From Pseudomonas hygromyciniae (GTDB taxonomy: Bacteria > Pseudomonadota > Gammaproteobacteria > Pseudomonadales > Pseudomonadaceae), in contig NZ_CP070506.1 of assembly GCF_016925675.1 (NCBI RefSeq), positions 4,896,501-4,960,500 of the forward strand: DNA of 64,000 nt. The letters run 5' to 3'. The translations under genes were made by a program, and so were the position numbers. Every line of letters begins with the position of its first letter. Within the stretch, counting starts at the first letter, position 1. Below the pieces are notes generated by a model. It made no database searches. It was not told the origin of the DNA and was given only the letters and a program-made list of their open reading frames with translations. Below, piece after piece: positions 48,717-57,374 of the stretch.

Positions 48717-48989
48717 ATGCCCGCTCTGGAAATTGAAATCATCAACAAACTGGGCTTGCATGCCCGCGCGTCGGCCAAATTTGTCGGGGTTGCGGGCCAG
48801 TTTCCTTGCCAGGTCCGGGCCGGGCGTACAGCAGAATCCATGGTCGACGGCAAAAGCATCATGGCGATGATGATGCTGGCTGCCGGCAAGGGCACCACGA
48901 TTCACCTGAAGACCGAGGGTGAGCAGGAACAGGAAGCGCTGGAAGCGCTGGTGAAGTTGATCAACAACTACTTCGATGAAGGCGAATAG
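48717..48989 (+). CDS. ptsO: PtsO/NPr, HPr-like phosphocarrier
   Basis: 90 residues. The active histidine is in NKLGLHARASAKFVGVA (about His15) and the serine region in SMVDGKSIMAMMML. It relays phosphate from PtsP (EI-Ntr, not in window) to PtsN. ATG 48717 follows AAAGGA by 11 bases. Last gene of the rpoN cluster; a REP hairpin follows. Confidence 0.93.
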   Translation: MPALEIEIINKLGLHARASAKFVGVAGQFPCQVRAGRTAESMVDGKSIMAMMMLAAGKGTTIHLKTEGEQEQEALEALVKLINNYFDEGE

Positions 48990-49030
48990 CCCCTTGCCCA
49001 ACATAAATCCCATGTGTACGGGCTTGTGTG

Positions 49031-49050
49031 GGAGCTGGCAAGCCAGCTCC
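49031..49050. repeat. Single REP palindrome
   Basis: GGAGCTGGC AA GCCAGCTCC, a 9-bp stem preceded by GTGTG, 41 bp after ptsO. A minimal REP hairpin that could protect or end converging transcripts. Confidence 0.75.
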
Positions 49051-49072
49051 TAAATTGGTTTTGCGCTAAAAG

Positions 49073-49966
49073 TCAGCCCAACGCTGTATCCATCGCCATC
49101 ATCAAGCAAAACCCGATGCACAATCCCAGGCTGGCCAGCTTGTCATGGCCATTACGCCGCGACTCGGGGATCACCTCATGAGTCACCACCAATAACATTG
49201 CCCCCGCCGCCAATGCCAGCCCCAGTGGCAATAGCATTTCGGCCAGGCTGACCAACCAGGCGCAGAGCACGGCAAACACCGGCTCAACCAGCCCGGACGC
49301 AGCACCGATCAGGAATGCCTTGACCCGCGACATCCCTGCCCCCGCTAGCACCAACGCAATCACCAGGCCTTCCGGCACATCTTGCAAGGCGATGCCCATG
49401 GCCAGACTGTCGGCATCAGGCATGCCGCCACCGGCCGAGACACCTACCGCCATGCCTTCGGGAATGTTGTGGGCAATGATGGCGAACACAAACAGCCAGA
49501 TGCGCGGTGGAATTACCGGTTTGTCGTGCGTGCCGACCAGCATCTCCGGGCTGGCACCGGAGACCTTGCGGTCCACCAGGAACAAACCGAAAGCGCCCAG
49601 CATGATGCCAAAACTGATCAACCCGCTGGAGGCCCAAGGCGTGAGCCCCAGATTTTCGGCAGCGGCGATTCCCGGCACGACCAGCGAGAACGCCGTCGCC
49701 GCCAGCATCACCCCAGCGCCAAACCCCAGTAATGTATCGCTGACAGCCAGCGGCATCCGCCGGATTACCAGTACCGGCACCGCGCCCAATGCCGTGCCCA
49801 AGGCACAGATTGCACCACCTTGCAGGGCCCGCAGGATGCGCGGCTCCAGGTCCAGCCAGGCCAGCCCGTGGGCCACCAGCAATGCAGTTCCCGCCAATAG
49901 CAGCAGCGAGCCAAACGCATAGCGGAACATTCGCACGCTGCTGATCGCCAGTGTTTCAGTGCCCAT
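49073..49966 (-). CDS. ZIP-family divalent metal transporter
   Basis: 297 residues with about eight membrane helices. Metal-binding helices carry FAIIAHNIPEGMAVGVSAGG (about 165-184) and MGIALQDVPEGLVIALVL (about 196-213), the double HN-P-E-G pattern of ZIP transporters. It probably imports zinc, manganese or iron. Its position beside the Mn-type sodA operon is suggestive of manganese but unproven. The minus-strand stop is 22 bp from the REP hairpin, convergent with ptsO. Confidence 0.87.
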   Translation of the reverse strand: MGTETLAISSVRMFRYAFGSLLLLAGTALLVAHGLAWLDLEPRILRALQGGAICALGTALGAVPVLVIRRMPLAVSDTLLGFGAGVMLAATAFSLVVPGIAAAENLGLTPWASSGLISFGIMLGAFGLFLVDRKVSGASPEMLVGTHDKPVIPPRIWLFVFAIIAHNIPEGMAVGVSAGGGMPDADSLAMGIALQDVPEGLVIALVLAGAGMSRVKAFLIGAASGLVEPVFAVLCAWLVSLAEMLLPLGLALAAGAMLLVVTHEVIPESRRNGHDKLASLGLCIGFCLMMAMDTALG

Positions 49967-49997
49967 AGTCGGCCTTAGGTCTTGTTATGAGAGAGCA

Positions 49998-50609
49998 TTA
50001 AGCCAATGCAGCCTGGTAGCGCTCAGCGACTTCCGGCCAGTTGATAACACTGTAGAAGGCATTGATGTACTCAGGACGGCGGTTTTGATAAAGCAGGTAG
50101 TAGGCGTGTTCCCACACGTCTAGACCGAGGATCGGCGTATTGCCGTTCATCAGCGGGCTGTCCTGGTTACCGCTACTTTCGACCACCAGGGTCTTTTGCG
50201 GGGTCACGCTCAGCCAAGCCCAACCACTGCCGAATCGGGTCAGCGCGGCCTTGGTGAATGCTTCCTTGAACGCATAAAAACCGCCTAGTTGCGCATCAAT
50301 CGCCTGGCCCAACGCGCCGCCGGGCTTACCACCTCCCTTGGGCGACATGACCGCCCAGAACAGCGAATGGTTGGCATGACCACCACCTTGGTTGATCACT
50401 GCGGCGCGCAGTTTTTCCGGCAGTTGCTGAACGTTGGAGACCAGTTTCTCTACCGGCCAGCCGGCAAACTCGGTGCCTTCGACGGCAGCATTGAGGTTAT
50501 TGATATAGGTCTGGTGGTGCTTGGTGTAGTGGATTTCCATGGTTTGCGCATCGATATGCGGTTCCAGGGCATCGTAGGCGTAAGGCAAGGCAGGCAAGGT
50601 GTAGGACAT
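49998..50609 (-). CDS. sodA: Manganese superoxide dismutase SodA
   Basis: 203 residues. Metal ligands are His in [16 protein letters not shown] (about 27), His in [11 protein letters not shown] (about 79), and Asp/His in [20 protein letters not shown] (about 165-169). The sequence is close to what I recall of P. aeruginosa SodM, including [13 protein letters not shown], which marks the Mn type. It removes superoxide in the cytoplasm. It starts one base after the orfX stop, last in the fagA-fumC-orfX-sodA operon. Expected under iron limitation via Fur. Confidence 0.94.
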   Translation of the reverse strand: MSYTLPALPYAYDALEPHIDAQTMEIHYTKHHQTYINNLNAAVEGTEFAGWPVEKLVSNVQQLPEKLRAAVINQGGGHANHSLFWAVMSPKGGGKPGGALGQAIDAQLGGFYAFKEAFTKAALTRFGSGWAWLSVTPQKTLVVESSGNQDSPLMNGNTPILGLDVWEHAYYLLYQNRRPEYINAFYSVINWPEVAERYQAALA

Positions 50610-50610
50610 A

Positions 50611-51054
50611 TCAATGTGCTCCATAAAAAGGGCTGTTGCGGGTCGGCGCATCCGTCTGCGCCGTATGGCTGCCCAGCAAGCGATGGGTGCGGGGGTACTC
50701 GCCGTGATCGCTAATGAAATTCAACAGTTCGACGTAGGTCTTGCTGCTCTGGCGCAAGGCCGCCTCGCGCAAAGGCTGAGGCAGGCGGGTGTCCTGCATG
50801 GTCTGCAGCAAGCGCTGGTGAATGGCGCAGAGGTATTCGGCGCTCTCCTCAGGCTGGTTCAGGCGCAAGTGCAGGTCCGCCAGGTTGTGATGGGAAATAA
50901 CGCAAGCTGCCACTGCCTCGTCGGCATCACCCCAGCGCGCGAACAACACTTGGGCCAGGGCCAGGGCTTGCAGGTAATGCTCGCGGGCATCCACCAGTTC
51001 GCCCTGCATAAAGCAGCGATTAGCCCGTTCGATCGTGCGTTTCCAGTGCTCCAT
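50611..51054 (-). CDS. OrfX, TPR-like protein between fumC and sodA
   Basis: 147 residues, mostly helical with TPR-like repeats ([20 protein letters not shown], then [20 protein letters not shown]). It corresponds by position to orfX of the P. aeruginosa fagA-fumC-orfX-sodA operon, whose function is unknown. The start is 27 bp after the fumC stop; the stop is one base from the sodA ATG. Conserved linkage to sodA suggests a role in manganese-enzyme assembly or iron stress, but this is inference. Confidence 0.85.
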   Translation of the reverse strand: MEHWKRTIERANRCFMQGELVDAREHYLQALALAQVLFARWGDADEAVAACVISHHNLADLHLRLNQPEESAEYLCAIHQRLLQTMQDTRLPQPLREAALRQSSKTYVELLNFISDHGEYPRTHRLLGSHTAQTDAPTRNSPFYGAH

Positions 51055-51081
51055 GGTGAGCCTCCAAAGCAGGGTCGGTGA

Positions 51082-52458
51082 TTACACGCCGCCCGCCGTG
51101 AGCTTTTCCGGATCCAGGAGGATTTCCAGTTGGCTGCGGGGCAGATCGGTGTATTCGAGCGCCACATCAATCACCGGCCGGCCTTGTTGGTAGGCTTTCT
51201 TGGCGATTTCAGCGGCCTTTTGGTAACCAATGATCGGGTTGAGTGCAGTGACCAGGATAGGGTTGCGCGAGAGCGCTTCCTTGAGCTTGGGTTCGTTGAC
51301 CTTGAAGCTGGCGATGGCCTTGTCCGCCAGCAGGCGGCTGGAGTTGGCCAGCAACTCCAGGCTACTGAGCAGGTTCTGGGCGATGATCGGCAGCATCACG
51401 TTGAGTTCGAAGTTGCCGGACTGACCTGCGATGGTGATTGCGCTGTCATTGCCGATCACCTGTGCCGCAACCATGGCCGTAGCCTCTGGAATCACCGGGT
51501 TGACCTTGCCCGGCATGATCGACGAGCCCGGCTGCAGGCCTTCGAGTTCGATTTCACCAAGGCCGGCGAGCGGGCCGGAGTTCATCCAGCGCAGGTCGTT
51601 GGCGATTTTCATCAGCGACACGGCAATGGCTTTGAGTTGGCCAGAAACGGCGACGGCGGTGTCCTGGGAGCCAATCAAGGCGAACAGATTCTTGCCTGGT
51701 GTGAACTGCACCTGGGTCAGGCTGCTCAGTTGCTGACTGAAACGTGCAGCAAACTCAGGATGCGCGTTGATCCCGGTACCTACCGCAGTGCCACCCTGGG
51801 CCAGGGCCTGCAGGCTTGGCAGCAAGCCCTGCAAGTGCGCGATATTGGCCTTGAGTTGCTGCGCCCATCCTTCGAGCACCTGACTCATGCGTACAGGCAT
51901 GGCGTCCATCAGGTGAGTACGCCCGGTCTTGATGAACGGATGGACTTCTACCGCCTTGCGCTCGATCACCTCAACCAGGTGCAGCAAGGCCGGCAAAGTC
52001 TGTTCATGCAGCACCAGCGCGGCGCTGACGTGAATGGTGGTCGGGACGATGTCGTTGCTGCTCTGCCCGCAGTTGACGTGGTCGTTGGGGTTGACCGCCT
52101 CGCCCAGCAGGCGGCTAGCCAGGGTCGCGATCACTTCGTTGGCATTCATGTTGGAACTGGTGCCGGAACCGGTCTGGAAGATATCCACCGGGAAGTGCTG
52201 CATGAAGTCGCCTTCCAGCAAGCCTTGGGCGGCGTCGACGATGGCTTTTCCCTGGCTTGCGCTGATCTGCTGGAGATCGACGTTGGCCTTGGCGGCCGCA
52301 GCCTTGGCCAGGATCAGGGCGCGAATGAACTGGGTCGGCATGCGTTGGTGGCTGATCGGAAAGTTGTTCACCGCACGCTGAGTCTGGGGGCCATACAAAG
52401 CCTCAGCGGGGACTTGCAACTCGCCCATGCTGTCACGTTCGATACGGGTATTACTCAT
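51082..52458 (-). CDS. fumC: Class II fumarase FumC
   Basis: 458 residues. The superfamily signature GSSIMPGKVNPVIPEA (about residues 317-332) contains the catalytic serine loop; TGSGTSSNMNANEVIA and the Asn/His region GRTHLMDAMPVRM are intact. It is an iron-independent fumarase for the TCA cycle, useful when iron or Fe-S fumarases fail. The ATG at 52458 lies inside the end of fagA (8-bp overlap); an upstream extension within fagA is rejected. Confidence 0.94.
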   Translation of the reverse strand: MSNTRIERDSMGELQVPAEALYGPQTQRAVNNFPISHQRMPTQFIRALILAKAAAAKANVDLQQISASQGKAIVDAAQGLLEGDFMQHFPVDIFQTGSGTSSNMNANEVIATLASRLLGEAVNPNDHVNCGQSSNDIVPTTIHVSAALVLHEQTLPALLHLVEVIERKAVEVHPFIKTGRTHLMDAMPVRMSQVLEGWAQQLKANIAHLQGLLPSLQALAQGGTAVGTGINAHPEFAARFSQQLSSLTQVQFTPGKNLFALIGSQDTAVAVSGQLKAIAVSLMKIANDLRWMNSGPLAGLGEIELEGLQPGSSIMPGKVNPVIPEATAMVAAQVIGNDSAITIAGQSGNFELNVMLPIIAQNLLSSLELLANSSRLLADKAIASFKVNEPKLKEALSRNPILVTALNPIIGYQKAAEIAKKAYQQGRPVIDVALEYTDLPRSQLEILLDPEKLTAGGV

Positions 52459-52846
52459 CAGAAGATCCTTGCACCAAGTCGGAGTGAGAAATAGAAGGCA
52501 GCAATTCACAAGTCGCCAATTGCCAGGCAAAGGTCTGCCAGCGCTTGAGGCGGCAGGCGCAGTGAGAGAGGTTTTCCAAGTCGCGCAGTGGGCGCCAGGC
52601 CTGGTCCAGGCACGTGGAGCGCCAATGCAATGGCAAGGCGATATCGGTGGCGGTATCGATCAGCAAGCGGAACGAGGTCTCGGCGATGGTCCACGGGTGC
52701 GTGGCCGTGCAGCAGGCCAGGTAGCGACCTTCATTCAGGTAATGCTCGATCAGGCGTGGCTCGTCAGGGTTGAGTCCACAGCGAATCTGGCGACTCATCC
52801 AACGCCAGCTTTCCAGATAGGGATCCTCGTGCAGGACAGAACTCAT
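52451..52846 (-). CDS. fagA: FagA, Fur-associated small protein
   Basis: 131 residues, MSSVLHEDPYLESWRWMSRQ then IRCGLNPDEPRLIEHYLNEGRYLA. By position and length it is the fagA (Fur-associated gene) of the operon described in P. aeruginosa; biochemical role unknown. A Fur-box-like site lies 16 bp upstream of its start, and its 3' end overlaps fumC by 8 bp. Confidence 0.85.
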   Translation of the reverse strand: MSSVLHEDPYLESWRWMSRQIRCGLNPDEPRLIEHYLNEGRYLACCTATHPWTIAETSFRLLIDTATDIALPLHWRSTCLDQAWRPLRDLENLSHCACRLKRWQTFAWQLATCELLPSISHSDLVQGSSDE

Positions 52847-52861
52847 GATCCACGCTCGCTC

Positions 52862-52880
52862 GATAATGAGATTTATTATT
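52862..52880. promoter_or_regulatory. Fur box upstream of fagA
   Basis: GATAATGAGATTTATTATT matches the 19-bp Fur consensus GATAATGATAATCATTATC at 15 positions. Placed just upstream of fagA, it predicts iron repression of fagA-fumC-orfX-sodA, as is known in P. aeruginosa. Confidence 0.78.
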
Positions 52881-52947
52881 AAATGATATTAAGAATCAAA
52901 ACAAGCTATTGAGCCAATACCTTTGTCGGCCTTGTAATATTCCAGGC

Positions 52948-52976
52948 AAAAAAAAGCGCCACCCTTGGGTGGCGCT
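52948..52976 (-). terminator. Rho-independent terminator of pmbA
   Basis: AGCGCCACCC TT GGGTGGCGCT followed on the minus strand by a run of T. It lies 20 bp after the pmbA stop codon. Confidence 0.92.
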
Positions 52977-52996
52977 GCCATGTAACGATTAGGTGT

Positions 52997-54343
52997 CTAG
53001 CTGCCGGCAACGGTCATGCGTTCGATCAGCACCGAGCCGGTGCGAATATTGCTGCGCAGTTCCAGATCGTTACCCACGGCGACAATCTGCTTGAACATAT
53101 CGCGCATATTGCCGGCGATGGTCACTTCCTGGACGGCGAACTGGATTTCGCCATTCTCCACCCAGAACCCCGCCGCGCCTCGGGAATAATCGCCCGTCAC
53201 CATGTTCAAGCCGTGGCCCATCAACTCGGTCACCAGCAAACCACGGCCCATGCGCCGCAGTAGCGCCGCCTGGTCTTCATCGCCATGGGTCACGAACAGG
53301 TTGTGAACGCCACCGGAGTTCGCGGTACTGGGCAAACCAAGCTTGCGCCCGGCATAGGTACCAAGCACGTAGGAAACCAGCTCACCATTTTCGACAAACG
53401 GCTTGGCGTAGGTCGCCAGGCCATCGCCATCAAAGGCCGAACTGCCCATGGCCCGCATCAGGTGCGGGCGCTCATCCAGGGTCAGCCACTCAGGAAACAA
53501 CTTCTGCCCCAGCGCGCCCTCAAGGAACGACGACTTGCGGTACAGGTTGCCCCCGGAAATCGCCCCCAGGAAGCTACCGAACAGACCGCCCGCCAACTCC
53601 GCCGAAAACAGCACCGGTACTTCGCAAGTCGGCACCGGGCGCGCGCCCAGGCGGCTCGCGGCCCGTTGCGCGGCGCGCTGGCCAATGCTCACCGGGTCCG
53701 CCAGCAACTCGCCCTGGCGACTCACGTCATACCAGTAGTCACGCTGCATCTGGCCATCGGCCTCGGCGATCATCACGCAACTGAGGCTATGGCGAGTCGA
53801 CGCGTAGCCGCCGATAAAGCCATGACTGTTGCCATACACACGGCAACCCTGATGGGTGCTCAAGGTGGTTCCATCGGCATTCTTGATTCGGCTGTCGGTA
53901 TCAAATGCCGCAGCTTCGCAGGCCAGGGCCTTTTCGATCGCCTGCTCGGGAGTGATATCCCAGGCGTGATACAGATCGAAATCTTTCAGGTCCCGCGCCA
54001 TCAAGGCCGCATCCGCCAAACCGGACGCCTCGTCTTCGGAGGTGTGCTTGGCAATCGCCAGGGCGGCGGCAACCGTTTCGCGAATAGCTTCCGGCCCGCT
54101 GGCCGAGGTGCTGGCCGAGCCTTTGCGCTGCCCCACATACAAGGTGATGCCAAAACCCTGGTCGCGGTTGAACTCAACGGTTTCCACTTCCCGCTGACGT
54201 ACCGAAGTCGACAAGCCCTGCTCCAGCGACACCGCCACTTCACAGGCACTGGCCCCCTGGCGCTTGGCCTCGGCAATGATCTGCTCAACTTGTTCCTGCA
54301 GTGCCGGTAACGCTTGTGGACCGACGCTTTGGGCTGCACTCAT
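52997..54343 (-). CDS. pmbA: PmbA/TldE, metalloprotease-complex subunit
   Basis: 448 residues of the TldD/PmbA fold. Conserved stretches include RQREVETVEFNRDQGFGITL (about 52-71), NADGTTLSTHQGCRVYGNSH and LVTELMGHGLNMVTGDYSRG near the C-terminus. TldE has no zinc site of its own but forms a heterodimer with TldD that degrades unfolded peptides, including microcin B17 precursor and the CcdA antitoxin in E. coli. Its partner tldD is nearby (55019-56461), separated by yjgA on the other strand. Confidence 0.93.
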   Translation of the reverse strand: MSAAQSVGPQALPALQEQVEQIIAEAKRQGASACEVAVSLEQGLSTSVRQREVETVEFNRDQGFGITLYVGQRKGSASTSASGPEAIRETVAAALAIAKHTSEDEASGLADAALMARDLKDFDLYHAWDITPEQAIEKALACEAAAFDTDSRIKNADGTTLSTHQGCRVYGNSHGFIGGYASTRHSLSCVMIAEADGQMQRDYWYDVSRQGELLADPVSIGQRAAQRAASRLGARPVPTCEVPVLFSAELAGGLFGSFLGAISGGNLYRKSSFLEGALGQKLFPEWLTLDERPHLMRAMGSSAFDGDGLATYAKPFVENGELVSYVLGTYAGRKLGLPSTANSGGVHNLFVTHGDEDQAALLRRMGRGLLVTELMGHGLNMVTGDYSRGAAGFWVENGEIQFAVQEVTIAGNMRDMFKQIVAVGNDLELRSNIRTGSVLIERMTVAGS

Positions 54344-54451
54344 GGTTTTCTCCACTCAAATTCTGCTTTCGGTTAAGGCCATCGAGCGACCGGGCCGGAC
54401 AAGCGGCCCCCGACTGGTTATCATGGCGGCGTTTCTTTGCGGACTGCCACC

Positions 54452-54973
54452 ATGGTTGATTCTTACGACGACTCCCTCGATGGGGAGAAAAGCAAAACCC
54501 AGGTCAAACGTGAGCTGCATGCTCTGGTTGATCTTGGCGAGCGCCTTACAACACTCAAGCCGGACTTGATTGCCAAACTGCCATTGACCGACGAAATGCG
54601 CCGGGCCCTGGCGGATGCACCCAAGCACACCGCGAATATCGCGCGTAAACGGCACATCATGTTTATCGGCAAGCTGATGCGCGACCAGGACACTGACGCC
54701 ATTCTGACTTTGCTCGACCAACTCGATGCTTCCACCCGCCAGTACAACGAACGCTTCCATAACCTGGAGCGTTGGCGCGACCGCCTGATCGGCGGTGACG
54801 ACGCTGTATTGGAGAAGTTCGTCCTGGACTATCCGGATGCCGACCGCCAGCAACTGCGCTCCCTGATCCGTCAGGCCCAGCACGAGCTGGCACAAAACAA
54901 GGCGCCGGCCACCAGCCGTAAAATCTTCAAGTACATCCGTGAGCTGGACGAGACTCAACGCGGCCTGCGCTGA
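54452..54973 (+). CDS. yjgA: YjgA/DarP, 50S ribosome-associated protein (DUF615)
   Basis: 173 residues, [20 protein letters not shown] then [17 protein letters not shown], with [16 protein letters not shown] and the basic helical end [20 protein letters not shown] typical of DUF615. E. coli DarP promotes peptidyl-transferase-centre assembly of the 50S subunit. ATG 54452 matches family N-termini; an ATG 15 bases earlier adds MRTAT. It lies on the plus strand between pmbA and tldD, the usual Pseudomonas order. Confidence 0.92.
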   Translation: MVDSYDDSLDGEKSKTQVKRELHALVDLGERLTTLKPDLIAKLPLTDEMRRALADAPKHTANIARKRHIMFIGKLMRDQDTDAILTLLDQLDASTRQYNERFHNLERWRDRLIGGDDAVLEKFVLDYPDADRQQLRSLIRQAQHELAQNKAPATSRKIFKYIRELDETQRGLR

Positions 54974-54984
54974 TCCTCTTCCCC

Positions 54985-55005
54985 GGGTGGCGGTCTTCGC
55001 CACCC
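54985..55005. terminator. Hairpin between converging yjgA and tldD
   Basis: GGGTGGCG / CGCCACCC around a 5-base loop. No T run either side, so termination is uncertain. The same GGGTGGCG stem core occurs in the pmbA terminator at 52958-52974. Confidence 0.5.
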
Positions 55006-55018
55006 AAAGCTCCACGCC

Positions 55019-56461
55019 TTACGACCCCGTGCCACCCACGGTGATCGCATCAATTTTCAGGGTTGGCTGGCCGACACCGACCGGCACCGACTGCCCATCC
55101 TTGCCACACATCCCCACACCGCTGTCCAGCGCCAGGTCGTTACCGACCATCGACACCTTGCTCATGGCTTCCGGGCCGTTGCCAATCAGGGTTGCGCCCT
55201 TGACCGGCGCGGTGATCTTGCCGTCTTCGATCAAATAGGCTTCGCTGGTGGAGAACACGAACTTGCCGCTGGTGATATCCACCTGGCCACCACCCAGGTT
55301 GGCGCAATAGATCCCACGCTTGACCGAAGCAATGATCTCTGCCGGATCGCTTTCACCCGCCAACATGTAAGTATTGGTCATGCGCGGCATCGGCAAATGC
55401 GCGTAGGACTCACGACGACCGTTGCCGGTGCGCGCCACGCCCATCAGGCGCGCGTTGAGCTTGTCTTGCATATAGCCCTTGAGCACGCCGTTTTCGATCA
55501 GCGTGGTGCACTCGGTGGGCGTGCCTTCGTCATCGACGCTCAGGGAGCCACGGCGACCGGCCAATGTGCCGTCATCGACGATGGTGCAGAGCTTGGAGGC
55601 GACCATTTCGCCCATGCGCCCGCTGTAGGCGGAACTGCCCTTGCGGTTGAAGTCGCCTTCCAGGCCATGCCCCACCGCTTCGTGCAGCAATACCCCAGAC
55701 CAGCCCGAACCCAGCACCACCGGCAGCGTACCGGCCGGCGCCGGGATGGCTTCCAGGTTGACCAGCGCCTGGCGCAACGCCTCGCGGGCATAGCCCATGG
55801 CTCGGTCTTCGGTGAGGAAATAGCGATAATCCGTGCGCCCGCCGCCGCCATGACCGCCACGCTCGCGACGCCCGTTCTGCTCGACGATCACACTGACATT
55901 GAAACGCACCAGCGGCCGCACATCCGCCGCCAGGCTGCCATCGGTGGACGCCACCAGGATGCGCTCCCAAACACCGGCCATGCTCACACTCACCTGCTGG
56001 ATGCGCGGGTCGAGGGCACGGGTTGCGGCATCCACACGCTTGAGCAGCTCGACCTTTTCGGCACGGCTGATCACTTCCAGCGGGTTGTCCGGGCCGTACA
56101 ACTGGGTCACGTCCTGGGTGCTGAACGCCTGCACGGTGCCGTTCTGTCCGGCACGGGAAATCGAGCGCGCCGCACGGGCGGCCAGGCCCAGGGCTTCCAG
56201 GGTAATGGCATTGCTATAGGCAAAGCCGGTCTTCTCACCGGACTGCGCACGTACACCAACCCCTTGGTCCAAGTTGAAGCTGCCGTCCTTGACGATCCCA
56301 TCTTCCAGGGACCATGACTCAGAGATCTGGCCCTGGAAATACAGGTCTGCTGCATCAATGCCCGGCCCAGCCAGGTCGCCCAGTACGGTTTGCAGACTTT
56401 CGATGGTCACGCCACCGGGCGCCAGGAGGTGTTCACTGACTGAGGACAACAACTCGCTCAT
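55019..56461 (-). CDS. tldD: TldD zinc metalloprotease
   Basis: 480 residues. The zinc motif [12 protein letters not shown] (HExxxH, about residues 256-267) and the third-ligand region [18 protein letters not shown] near the C-terminus are present. TldD with TldE/PmbA cleaves unfolded peptides in the cytoplasm. ATG 56461 gives [13 protein letters not shown]; a much longer upstream frame (to 56737) overlaps the nitrilase gene and is rejected. It follows that gene by 16 bp in the yhdP-nit-tldD string. Confidence 0.94.
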   Translation of the reverse strand: MSELLSSVSEHLLAPGGVTIESLQTVLGDLAGPGIDAADLYFQGQISESWSLEDGIVKDGSFNLDQGVGVRAQSGEKTGFAYSNAITLEALGLAARAARSISRAGQNGTVQAFSTQDVTQLYGPDNPLEVISRAEKVELLKRVDAATRALDPRIQQVSVSMAGVWERILVASTDGSLAADVRPLVRFNVSVIVEQNGRRERGGHGGGGRTDYRYFLTEDRAMGYAREALRQALVNLEAIPAPAGTLPVVLGSGWSGVLLHEAVGHGLEGDFNRKGSSAYSGRMGEMVASKLCTIVDDGTLAGRRGSLSVDDEGTPTECTTLIENGVLKGYMQDKLNARLMGVARTGNGRRESYAHLPMPRMTNTYMLAGESDPAEIIASVKRGIYCANLGGGQVDITSGKFVFSTSEAYLIEDGKITAPVKGATLIGNGPEAMSKVSMVGNDLALDSGVGMCGKDGQSVPVGVGQPTLKIDAITVGGTGS

Positions 56462-56477
56462 AGGTTCGGCCTTAAAT

Positions 56478-57326
56478 TCATCGTTCTGAAGCAGGTCGCT
56501 GTGCGCCCTGCGAGAAAAAGCGCCGGTGGCCTGCCACCGGCATACGCGCCCGTATCGACGCTTGTTCGCTGCTATCGCGTTCGGCCAACAACACCGCTTC
56601 GCCTTGATCCTGTTGTGCCAGCACCCGCCCCCACGGATCAACAATCGCCCCATGTCCATAGGTTTCCCGCGGCCCCGGGTGCACGCCACCTTGCGCGGCC
56701 GCCAGCAGGTAACACTGGGTTTCAATAGCCCGCGCACGGATCAGCACATCCCAGTGCGCCGCGCCGGTCACCGCCGTAAAGGCCGAGGGCGCGGTAATCA
56801 ATTCGGCACCCGCCGCGCGTAATTCGCTGTACAGCTCCGGAAAGCGCAGGTCATAACAGACCGTCAGCCCCAGGCGCCCGACCGGCGTATCGGCCACCAC
56901 CACGTGATTGCCGTAAGCATAGTCGTCGGATTCACGATAACGACCGCGCGCGTCAGCCACATCCACGTCAAACAGGTGCAGCTTGTCGTAGCGGGCGACG
57001 ATCTGACCCTGTGCGTCGATCAACAACGAGCAGGCATTGGACTTGGCGTCGGGGTGATCCTGTGGGGGCAACGGCAGTGTGCCGGCCACTATCCATAAGT
57101 TGAGGTCACGGGCGGCCAGTTTCAACCAGGGCAGGATCGGCCCCTCGCCCAACGCTTCGGCACGGCCGATGGCGGCCACATCGCGCCGGCCCATGGCGGC
57201 GAAGTTTTCCGGCAGGACCGCCAGTTGCGCGCCCTCTGCCGCAGCCTGCTCCAGCAAGCGCCTGGCCTGGGCCAGGTTGGCCAGGACATCGCTCTGGCTG
57301 ACCATCTGGATTACCGCAAAGGACAT
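56478..57326 (-). CDS. Nitrilase-superfamily carbon-nitrogen hydrolase (Nit1-like)
   Basis: 282 residues. The catalytic triad Glu-Lys-Cys is visible: [11 protein letters not shown] (Glu about 43), [10 protein letters not shown] (Lys about 115) and [13 protein letters not shown] (Cys about 155). The closest type is Nit1/deaminated-glutathione amidase, which repairs a side product of transaminases. Bacterial members often sit between yhdP and tldD, as here. ATG 57326 gives [13 protein letters not shown]. Confidence 0.88.
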   Translation of the reverse strand: MSFAVIQMVSQSDVLANLAQARRLLEQAAAEGAQLAVLPENFAAMGRRDVAAIGRAEALGEGPILPWLKLAARDLNLWIVAGTLPLPPQDHPDAKSNACSLLIDAQGQIVARYDKLHLFDVDVADARGRYRESDDYAYGNHVVVADTPVGRLGLTVCYDLRFPELYSELRAAGAELITAPSAFTAVTGAAHWDVLIRARAIETQCYLLAAAQGGVHPGPRETYGHGAIVDPWGRVLAQQDQGEAVLLAERDSSEQASIRARMPVAGHRRFFSQGAQRPASER

Positions 57327-57374
57327 GGGCCGACACTCCATAAAAAGCATGGGGCCATGCTACTCCACAGGCGC

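Noticed and set aside
52997..56461. TldD/TldE as peptide-maturation enzymes of a local microcin or PQQ cluster
   Set aside because: No precursor or modification genes nearby; the order pmbA-yjgA-tldD-nit-yhdP-rng-maf-mre is standard chromosome.
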